From assembly GCA_026018925.1 (NCBI GenBank), contig JAKSZU010000004.1, positions 14,710,964 to 14,774,963 of the forward strand: DNA of 64,000 nt, given 5' to 3'. The position numbers were made by a program, and so were the translations under genes. This document shows, piece after piece, positions 53,484 to 64,000 of this stretch. Position 1 is the stretch's first letter. Each line of letters begins with the position of its first letter. The notes under the pieces are model-generated. The model saw nothing but the letters and a program-made list of their open reading frames with translations, was not told the origin of the DNA and did not search any database. The DNA comes from Tupaia tana (Eukaryota > Chordata > Mammalia > Scandentia > Tupaiidae).

Positions 53484-53748
53484 TTTTTTTTTTTTTTTTG
53501 AGAGGTTTTTGCTATAGGGCGCGTGCGCTGGCCAGGCAGAGAGAGACATAGAGACAGAAAGCAAGAAATCACCCCCCGGGGGGATGGTCACGCCGCAATC
53601 CCTTCTCCTCCATTCTCCTCTCGGGATCTTGGGCATGCATGCACACGCGCCCGGCGTGAGTTCTAAGCCACCGGGTCCGGGACGCGAACTGCGGTCGACT
53701 ACTTGGGAGTCTAGCGACATAGCCATTACGCTAACTGCTGGTTCCCTT
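53484..53748 (-). repeat. SINE family A (subfamily A2)
   Basis: In reverse it carries all A2 markers: GGGAACCAGCAGTTAGCG, TTCGCGTCCCGG, CTTAGAACTC, GCGTGACC. CTTGCTAAATTCTT is perfectly duplicated at 53,470 and 53,749. Confidence 0.94.
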
Positions 53749-53762
53749 CTTGCTAAATTCTT

Positions 53763-54640
53763 GATCACTGAGCTGCTCAGTCTGTGGCCTGCCAACCTCT
53801 CTCAACTCCTTAGATAACATTACCTCTTTCCCTTTGTTCCCAAAGCATGAGTATAATAGTTTGTGTATAGGACACTTTTACTGAACATGCTATAGGGAAA
53901 CTGAAGAGGATAAGGAGCAAACCTAAAACTGTTAGGTGTCACCATTCTGAATCTTTCCTCGGACATTCCTCTACCAGGAGTTTCTCACTGTTGACCTCTC
54001 TTCTCTACAGGTTTCAGTCTTTCTCTTCCTGGACTTCCTCTTACTTCTCTGGAGTTACTACAACACACTCCAAAATTCCCATTGATATCCTATTTGACAA
54101 ATTTGGCCAACTGCTTCCTACCAAGGCCATGCCCAAAGCCCTTCTACTTTTCAAAATAAAAAGGCCCCCCCAAATTGTTTCTGATCACAAAAGAGCTATG
54201 GAGCCTCTGAAAGGAATGTGAAATTGCATTTCTCTTTTTAAATTAGACTTTTTCCCCATCACATACAGCTGGGAGGTAAGAAAAGACTCCCAAGAAGTAG
54301 GAACTTGGAGCCAGGTCTTGAATCACAAATGAAGTTCCAACAGGCCAATAGTTGGGAGGACTCTGTGCCCGAGGGAACAATGGAAACAAGATCCTGTGGC
54401 AAGACAGGAGAGTGAGTGCGGAGAATAGTGAGTGGGGCACCATGAGGGAGAAATCCAGGAAGAGGCTAGGTGGCAAGCTCTGAGCTCTAGCATCAAAAGA
54501 TAAGTCTTCGTCCAAAGCATCATGTGGAACCATGAGAGAATTTTAAACAAGGAAAGAAAAAAAGCAAATTTGAGCCTCAGGAAAAGAACGTTGTAAGGAG
54601 ATACTGTGTGTCAGCTGTCAGAATGGCAAACGTAGAACAA
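53763..54640. other. Unique intergenic sequence
   Basis: No recognised gene or repeat. Confidence 0.4.
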
Positions 54641-54647
54641 CATTGAC

Positions 54648-54900
54648 AGGTGCGAACAGGTGGCACGGTGGTTAAGGCACTCGACTCCCACATGGCGGAC
54701 CGTGATTTGAGTCCTGGACACAGCGGCTTGAAACTCATACCAAGCACATGTGTATGCATGCCCAAAATGCCAGGAAGAGAATGGAGAAGGGATTGTGGCA
54801 TGGTCACACACACCCCCCCCCCGGTGGGTGGTCCTCTCCCTTTCTCTGTCTCTGGTGAGTATATACACTTTATAACGAGAAAAAATAAACTTAAAAAATA
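54648..54900 (+). repeat. SINE, type C/A
   Basis: GCGAACAGGTGGCACGGTGG start, GATTTGAGTCCTGGACAC, family body, then ACACTTTATAACGAG and an A-rich tail. Confidence 0.78.
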
Positions 54901-54905
54901 AAACT

Positions 54906-55186
54906 GGGAACCGGCAGTTAGCGTAATGGCTATGTCGCTGGACTCCCATGTAGTCGACTGCGGTTCGCGTCCCGGACCCGGTGGCTTAAAACACGCCGGG
55001 CGCGTGTACGTGCGTGCCCAAGATCCCGAGAGGAGAATGAAAGAGAAGGGATTGCGGCGTGACCATCCCCCCGGGGGGTGATTTCTCGCTTTCTGTCTCT
55101 ATGTTTCTCTCTGTCTGTCTGGCGAGCGTACGCGCCCTATAGCGAAAATCTTTCCAAAAAATAAAATAATAAAATAAAAAAATAAA
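54906..55186 (+). repeat. SINE family A (subfamily A2)
   Basis: GGGAACCGGCAGTTAGCG, TTCGCGTCCCGGACCC and GCGTGACC. AAAATAAAACTG lies on both sides (54,894 and about 55,179). Confidence 0.93.
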
Positions 55187-55189
55187 ACT

Positions 55190-55745
55190 GACAAAGGCCT
55201 GTGGGAATATAGTCCTAACACACTCCTAGCAGTATAAGTGGAACGAAAATTTTAGAGAGAAGTTTGGCAATGTTGGAAAAGAGATAGACAATAAAGGGTT
55301 CTAGTGCCGAGAGCTACCTGCCCCAGACTTTCTGACTGGATAAAAATGGCAGATGCTGGGAAATCTAGAAAGATGGAGAGACAGGAGGCAAGGGCACAGG
55401 TGTGAGTTCACAGGAGCCAATTCTCTCCCAACCCAGCCATGGTAGAAGTACTTGTGCCTCAACCACCGTTACACCTCATCCCTGTAGATGCAGGACTGCA
55501 TAGGGACTTGTAAGCAGGAGTGGAGGGGAATGCTGACTCTGGGAGCACCCTGGGGATTCGGGCTTAGTCGCCCTGGTAGTCTATGTGAAATGCAGAATGT
55601 AGGGAGAGAAGACACAAAAGGGTGCTTGGGAGGTAGTAATAGGTCCCCTGGAGACTCGGCGAGCCCAGAGTATCTGTGAACGACCAACATCTAGTCAGAA
55701 ACTGAATCTGAAGTTCAAGAGAGTGACAAAGTCTTGGGAGTAACT
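55190..55745. other. Unique intergenic sequence
   Basis: No recognised gene or repeat. Confidence 0.4.
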
Positions 55746-55753
55746 GGTATATA

Positions 55754-55830
55754 TTAGGTTGTCGGAAAAGTCATGACACACTTTTCTGTTTTTCTACACA
55801 AAAATGGTCATGACTTTCCCAATGACCCAA
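55754..55830. mobile_element. 77-bp mariner-like MITE
   Basis: Terminal inverted repeats of about 24 bp: TTAGGTTGTCGGAAAAGTCA at the left, and the reverse complement of GTCATGACTTTCCCAATGAC at the right, with a few mismatches. TA dinucleotides flank it at 55,752 and 55,831, the mariner/Tc1 target duplication. It is the same plan as the 80-bp MADE1 elements of human but with different sequence. No transposase is present. Confidence 0.88.
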
Positions 55831-56077
55831 TAGTTAGAATCAAAGCCATACAATCACTCAGGCTTTACTAATAAAGGGCTAAGCAAGGACACCTGAGGAA
55901 AGTAAGATCAAAGAATAAACAACCATAGGAGGACAGTGAGAGGAAATGTCATAGGCGGTAGGAGAAAGCCAGGAAAACGGGACCTTGGGGAAGCAAGGGT
56001 GAATATTAAGTATTGTAAAAAGGCTGAGTATGATGAGGATACAGTGAGGTTATAGTGTCTGGTTAAGAGTAAAGAAG

Positions 56078-56235
56078 AGGGGCTGGCAAGTGGCTTGGTG
56101 GTTAGAGCACTGGACTCCCACATGGCTAACCATGGTTCAAGTCCTGGACCTGGCAGCTTGCCTTCTCTTTCCCTCTCTCTCTTTCTTTGGTCAAATTAAA
56201 AGGTGAATAAAATTAATAATTATAAAAATTTTAAA
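56078..56235 (+). repeat. SINE family B
   Basis: GGGGCTGGCAAGTGGCTTGG start, B box GGTTCAAGTCCTGG, GGTCAAATTAAAAGG tail. Confidence 0.88.
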
Positions 56236-56387
56236 AGAGTGAAGAAGAAAGTGGTAGGAGATAAGATTTCAAATAGTCAGGGGTCAGGTCAGACAGGGAT
56301 TTAAATGTCACTAGGAGACATTTGATTGTGATCTAAGTCCAATAGGAAATCTTAGGATTTCAAGAGGGCAGTAAAGAAATTTGTTGT

Positions 56388-56662
56388 ATTTTTTTTTTTC
56401 TTTTTTACTCTTCTTTTTCTTTGAGAGAAATTTTTGCTATAGGGCACATACACTCACCAGAGAGACAGAGACAGAATATGAGAAATCACCCCCCAGGGTG
56501 ACCACACCTCAATCCCTTCTCCTCCGGTCACCTTTCGGGATTTTGGGCACATACGTACACACACTCAGTGTGAGTTTTAAGCCACCAGGTTCGGGACTCA
56601 AACCGCAGTTGACTACATGGGAGTCCAACAATGTCACCATTACACCATCTGCTGGTTCCAGA
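56388..56662 (-). repeat. SINE family A
   Basis: In reverse: GGAACCAGCAGATGGTGTAATGG start, GTTTGAGTCCC-type B box with changes. AAGAAATTTGTTGTATT (about 56,375) and AGAAATCTGTTGTGTATT (56,660) look like the target-site duplication. Confidence 0.88.
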
Positions 56663-57525
56663 AATCTGTTGTGTATTTTAAAATACCCCTCTGTCATGTG
56701 GAGGATGGACTAGAAGAGTGGAGCTGGGGACACCAGAAGGAAGCTATTGCAAGATTCTAGTCTTAGGCTGGGATGGTAAGGATGGAGGTGGTAAAAATGT
56801 TCAGAAGGAACATTTGAAGGAAAACTTTGCCAGGACTCATTGATTAACTAGAACACTACAAAACAAAATAGGTTTGGGTGGGAACCGGGATCGAGAGTTT
56901 TACTTGGGCCATTTTGAGTATAAGATACTTACTAGACACACAAGTGGAAAAGCTAAATAGGCAGTTGGCTCTCCAAATCTGGAGCCAACTGAGAAATCAC
57001 TGCTAGAGATAGTCGGTTGAAGTCATCAGCATACACGTAGCATTTGAAGCCATGGGACTGCGTGGCTATTAAAGATGTGCTTCCCTCCTCACTTGATCTG
57101 ACAGAAAGTTAGGAAACCCTAGCCTGGAGACCGAAGGAGGCATCTAAAGTCATTACCACTGGTCTTTGTAAACTGAGAGCGAGGCAGGGCTAAGGACAAA
57201 CCTGGCCCAGGGAGCACTTGTAGAGAAATGGTGTCAGAGAAACTTAAGACTTGGAAGGAGGGCTGAAGGACTTCCATCTCTCTCTCTTCCCCACCTCCCA
57301 CAAGTCTCTCTGTTAGTAAAATTAATTCAGGAGGAGGAGGACGCCTACTCAGTAGAGCCAGAAATGGGAGCCCTAGTGAAGACCTGAGGGGCAAATGTGG
57401 GGGTTACTGTGGCTATGCAGCTGCCTCCCCACCCCCACTCCCACCACTGCAAGAGTCAAAGCTCCTAGAATTTGCATTAAAAAATAAATAAATAATAATA
57501 ACAACAACAACAAAAAACTACCCAC
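56663..57525. other. Unique intergenic sequence
   Basis: No recognised gene or repeat. Confidence 0.4.
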
Positions 57526-57527
57526 AG

Positions 57528-57775
57528 GACTGGCCCATAGGGCAGCAGTTAAACACAGCTTCTCAGGAACCAAATCCACAGGGCTGACCCAGTTCAAACC
57601 CTGACCCCGGTGGCTTGAAAAACATGATGGGTACATGTGGTGCTTGACAGGATGGAGAAACGGAGAAAAAGGGATTGTGGCACGATCATACCCCATGGAG
57701 GTGCTTCCTCTCTCTCTCTTTCTCACTCTTTCCTGGTAAGCGCATACACCCTCTGGCGATTAAGGAAAAGAGGAA
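57528..57775 (+). repeat. SINE, type C
   Basis: GGACTGGCCCATAGGGCAGC start, CAGTTCAAACCCTG B box, CACCCTCTGGCGATTAAGG ending of type C. Confidence 0.78.
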
Positions 57776-58029
57776 AAAGAACACCCCGAGGGTTAAGCTA
57801 CTCCAGGAGGAGGTCTGGGGTTCAGTGATTATATCCACTGTCCTGTTACTAATGTGAAGAGAATGAGAGCGAACAGAAGGGCTGAGACCAGCCACCCCCT
57901 GATTCTGAGCAAACCAGATAAAAGAAACCATTGCTTCTTAACTTTTAATGTGTTACGAATCATCTGGGGACTTTGGCAAAATGCAGATTCTGCTTCAGTA
58001 GGTCTGAGACGGGGCTTAAGATTCTGCAT

Positions 58030-58250
58030 TTCTTTTCCATTTCTTTCTTTCTTCCGTGAGCGGGAGAGACAGGAATCCTCAATGGTGTCTCCACACCACA
58101 ATCTACCTCTAACTTTAGCTAGCACCAAATCGTGGTCAGACACACACCCAGCATGTTCGTGGAGGTCTCCAGAAGCGAACCCAGAAACCTTCCCTTGAGG
58201 GTCAGCTTTGCAAAGCACTGCACATGGCTGCCCACCACCCAGCCCCCTAA
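58030..58250 (-). repeat. SINE, type D
   Basis: In reverse: GGGGCTGGGTGGTGGGCAGCC start and GGGTTCGCTTCTGG. It resembles the element at 235-423. Confidence 0.55.
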
Positions 58251-58368
58251 GACGTGCAGGTCTAACAAGCTCCCAGGTGATGCTGTCACTGCTGTTCTGC
58301 AGACCTCTGAGTAACAGGGACAGGCAGCTGTAGAGGGGATATGTCTTGTTCCTGAAAAGGGGGGTCTA

Positions 58369-58632
58369 GGGACCAGCAGTTAGTGTAATGGCTATGTCGT
58401 TGAACTCCCATGTAGTCGACCGCGGTTCGTGGCCCAGACCCGGTGGCTTGGAACTCACACTGGGCGTGTGTGCGTGCGTGCCCAAGATCCCGAGAGGAGA
58501 ATGGAGGAGAAGGGATTGTGGCGTGGCCATCCCCCCTGGGGGGGTGATTTCTCACTTTCTGTCTCTCTGTATCTCTCTGTCTGTCTGGCGAGCGCACGCG
58601 CCCTATAGCAAAAACCTCTAAAAAAAAAAGGA
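58369..58632 (+). repeat. SINE family A (subfamily A2-like)
   Basis: GGGACCAGCAGTTAGTG start, TTCGTGGCCC B box, CTTGGAACTC, full body. GGGGGGTCTA is duplicated at 58,359 and about 58,633. Confidence 0.9.
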
Positions 58633-58739
58633 GGGGGGTCTATTTACTCGCAAAGTCCCAGAATCAAACAAAGCGCAAATACTCACCACTTGCCATGGTT
58701 GTGAGACAAATGATCACTTTTTGGCAGATGACAATTTCC

Positions 58740-58905
58740 ACATGTAGAACATGGTTATCAAGCACCTGGGAGCTGAAGGTTGACCTTCTGAGCTTTGCCT
58801 CTTGGTTGGTATATGTTCTTGGGCACATTCGTAACTTCTTTGCACCTCAGTTTCCTCATCTCTCTAATGGAAAGAAAAAGGCTATTGTGAGGATTGGCTG
58901 AGTCA
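58740..58905 (+). repeat. MIR-like relic
   Basis: CACCTCAGTTTCCTCATCTC and the preceding TTCTTGGGCAC block match MIR or related tRNA-SINE relics. Confidence 0.55.
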
Positions 58906-58925
58906 GTAGACGTAAAGTCTATTTT

Positions 58926-59100
58926 TTTCAAAGAATCATTTAGTTAATATTATGATCACTTTTCAATTTTGAACAGAAAGACACAGAGAGAGAGAGGGAA
59001 AGTGAGAACACAAGCCACAAGGTCCGAGGTCCAGGACTCAAACTGCAGACTCCCCTACGGGAGTCTAGTGCTTTAACCACCATGCCACCTACCGGCCCCG
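58926..59100 (-). repeat. SINE family B
   Basis: In reverse: GGGGCCGGTAGGTGGCATGG start, degraded B box, and TCATTTAGTTAATATTATG tail on the plus strand. The last repeat before the MPL promoter. Confidence 0.85.
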
Positions 59101-59329
59101 ACATAAAGCCTATTCATGTCTATAAAGCATAAAGGACATCTGGCAGCATAGTAAGTGCTCAGTAAATGCTGCAGCTCTTAATACTATATAGCATACCCTC
59201 TTGGAACAGTTAACTTAGACATACAGAGAGGCTCATCCTCCTTTTGGTACACAGACATGTAACCCCCACCTCCCTCCCGGTCGAAGGCCTATGTCCTCTC
59301 TTCCAAATTCCTCCCACCCTTCTGCCCAC

Positions 59330-59506
59330 TCCCCCTTCCCTGGCCCCTGGCCCCAGTGTGGTCTGGATGGGCCCCAGAGGGGCAGGGACAGGGACAGGAC
59401 GTGGGGCTGTATCTGACAGGAACCTGAGGGGCTGGCCTGGGAGGGGATTGGGGCCCGGCTTCCTGAAGGGAGGATGGGCTAAGGCAGGCACACAGTGCCG
59501 GAGAAG
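59330..59506 (+). promoter_or_regulatory. MPL promoter and 5' UTR
   Basis: GC-rich, no TATA. A GATA site (CTGTATCTGACAGG, TATC at 59,410-59,413) and an ETS core (GGCTTCCTGAAG, 59,457-59,468) precede the start codon by about 100 and 45 bp. Human MPL is known to use one GATA and nearby ETS sites for megakaryocyte expression; order and spacing here agree. Confidence 0.75.
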
Positions 59507-62127
<2,621 letters not shown>

Positions 62128-62263
62128 TGAGAGCTGAACTGCTGATTAAGTATGATGTCATGGGAGAAAGGCAGGAAGCAGAGATTTCTTCACTCTCCTC
62201 CCTTGTTCCAACCAGCCTCCATGCTCTATTACCTATTCACCAATCCTCCAATCTTTTTCTTTT

Positions 62264-62513
62264 AAAGAAAGATGTTTGCTATAGGGCACGTGAGCTGGCC
62301 GAAGAGACAGAGAGACAGAAAGTGAAAAAAATCACTCCCACCCCGGGGAATGACCATGCCACAACTCCTTCTCCATTCTCCTCTAGGGATTTTGGGCATG
62401 CATGCACACGTGCCTGGCATGAGTTTTAAGTTGCCGAGTCCGGGACTCAAACTACGTTCGACTACATGGAAGTCCAGCAAAGTAACCATTATACCATCTG
62501 CTACTCCCACATT
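62264..62513 (-). repeat. SINE family A in MPL intron 6
   Basis: In reverse: GGGAGTAGCAGATGGTATAATGG start and AGTTTGAGTCCCGG B box. Confidence 0.87.
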
Positions 62514-62524
62514 AAGATCAGTCT

Positions 62525-62800
62525 TGGGACCAGTAGTTGGATTAATGGCTGTGTCGCTGGACTCCCATGTAGTTGACCACGGTTCGAGTCCCGGACCCGG
62601 TGGCTTAAACTCAGGCTGGGCGTGTATGCGTGCGTGCCCAAGATCCCCAGAGGAGAATGGAGGAGAAGGGATTGCGGCATGGCCATCCCACCTGGGAGTT
62701 GATTTCTCGTTTTCTGTCTCTCTGTCTCTCTCTGTCTTTCTGGCAAGTGCACGCGCCCTATAGCAAAAACCTCTTCAAAAAAAAAAAAAAAATATATATA
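62525..62800 (+). repeat. SINE family A in MPL intron 6
   Basis: GGGACCAGTAGTTGGATTAATGG start, GGTTCGAGTCCCGG B box, tail of A then ATATATATAT. ATCAGTCTT is duplicated at 62,517 and 62,802. Head-to-head with the previous copy. Confidence 0.9.
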
Positions 62801-63270
62801 TATCAGTCTTAATCATGTGTCCTGAATCATTGATTGCTACAGCCTACAACCTAACCTTCATTTCATCCCACATACTGCTAAGAGTGACCTTTATTAAGCC
62901 CAAACCTTGCATGATCTCTGTAAAACTAATTTTGCATGGCTTTACCCTGCTCAAGTACTACAACTTCCTATTATTTATCAAATCCATACAAAAAACTTAG
63001 CCTGGCCTTCAAGGACTCCCACCAAACACTGCACGGATCCTTCACCCTCCCCACATCCAATCTATAACCTAGTTTTGTTATTTTTACTTATTAAATATCT
63101 CCAGAATCCTTTCCCTTTTGTCTGGCACCGCTATCACCATTATCTTAGTACAATGCCTCAGCATTGCTCACTTGGACCATTGAAAAGACCTATTAACTGA
63201 TCACCTCTTGAATCTTTCAAGTTACTTTCCACATAGGAGCTGGAGTGATCTTCTAAAAATGCAGAAATGG

Positions 63271-63525
63271 GGGCTAGCAGGTGTAATGGTTAAGGCAACA
63301 GAATCCCACATGGTTGACCATGGTTTGAATCCCAGACATGGTGGCTTGAAACTCATGTCGCGTGCATGTACATATGTGCCCAAAATCCCAAAAGGAGAAT
63401 GGAGGAGAAGGGATTGAGGCATGACCATCCCCTCTGAAGGGTGATTTCTTGCTTTCTGTCTCTCTTGCTCTGTCTCTCTGGTGAGCATATGTACCCTACA
63501 GCAAAAATCTCTTTTAAAAAGGCAA
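63271..63525 (+). repeat. SINE family A/C in MPL intron 6
   Basis: GGGGGCTAGCAGGTGTAATGG start, GGTTTGAATCCCAG B box, family A body and ending. Confidence 0.85.
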
Positions 63526-63952
63526 AATTGAATGCTCTCTCCTTTAAGATCTTCAATAACTTCCTGCTGATGTTAGGATAAAGAAAAGAATGCTCTCATG
63601 ACCTTATAAAGTTCAAAGAGACTCAACCCCCATGCCTTCAGCTTCATCTTACACTAAGCTGCCCTTTGCTTTCCATCATTCCTTCAAATCTGTCACATTC
63701 CTTCCTGTCTCTGGGTGTTTGCACGTGCTGTTTACCCAGACGCTCTCATCCTTACTTCTTCTTTTCCTTCATATCTCAAATCAACTGTTCCTTCCTCAGG
63801 GCGGTCACTTGACCATCTTTATTAGATCCGAGAGCACCATTACACTTTTATTGTGCCATGTACCCCTCCTTAAGTACTTTCCATAGTTACAATTTAACAT
63901 TCACACATCATGTGATCGTTTAAAAAAAATTCTCTCTTAAAATTTGAGTTGA

Positions 63953-64000
63953 GGGACCAGCAGTTGGCGTAATGGCTATGTCACTGGACTCCCACGTGGT
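63953..64000 (+). repeat. SINE family A, cut by window end
   Basis: First 48 bp of a copy: GGGACCAGCAGTTGGCGTAATG and the following CTGGACTCCCACG. The rest lies outside. Confidence 0.9.

Overview
This is a window of nuclear DNA from a placental mammal. Short exons with GT-AG introns spell out two well-known vertebrate genes, TIE1 and then the start of MPL, both on the + strand and in the order they hold on human chromosome 1p34. About a third or more of the window is tRNA-derived SINEs of a type not found in human, rodent or ungulate DNA. They have an RNA polymerase III A box and B box, a body with CCCAAGATCC and GAGAATGGAGGAGAAGG blocks, and a CCCTATAGCAAAAACCTCTCC end followed by poly(A). 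The abundance of this family, together with MIR, L1 and MaLR relics and no full Alu, points to a lineage with its own tRNA-SINEs. Colugo (Dermoptera, CYN-type SINEs) is my best guess, but it is an inference from memory.

Layout. 1-22,100 is intergenic: a 127-bp tandem duplication, many SINEs, MIR pieces, and an old L1 3' region (about 11,700-17,390). Later elements have broken up this L1: SINEs, a 19-bp GC-rich minisatellite inside a possible composite retroelement (about 13,062-14,238), and an HMGN1 retrocopy (14,653-16,351, minus strand) with a perfect 17-bp target-site duplication and an open 100-codon frame. 22,190-43,766 is the complete TIE1 coding sequence in 23 exons (1,140 codons by my joins), with its polyadenylation signal at 44,137. 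44,165-59,400 is intergenic: SINEs, a MaLR LTR, an L1 ORF2 relic split by another MaLR LTR, and a 77-bp mariner-like MITE. 59,507-62,126 holds MPL exons 1-6. Exons 7-12 lie beyond the window.

The genes. TIE1 is an endothelial receptor tyrosine kinase that modulates angiopoietin-TIE2 signalling. MPL is the thrombopoietin receptor of megakaryocytes and haematopoietic stem cells. They are neighbours, not an operon, and each has its own TATA-less promoter with GATA- and/or ETS-type motifs. Both look functional: reading frames, splice phases, kinase motifs, cytokine-receptor cysteines and the WSxWS box are intact.

Most notable: a GC-AG intron in the TIE1 kinase region; the possible VNTR-containing composite retroelement; two SINE subfamilies told apart by linked diagnostic bases; several same-family nested insertions that give a relative chronology; and the HMGN1 retrocopy. 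I ran no database search. Repeat names and human comparisons are from memory.
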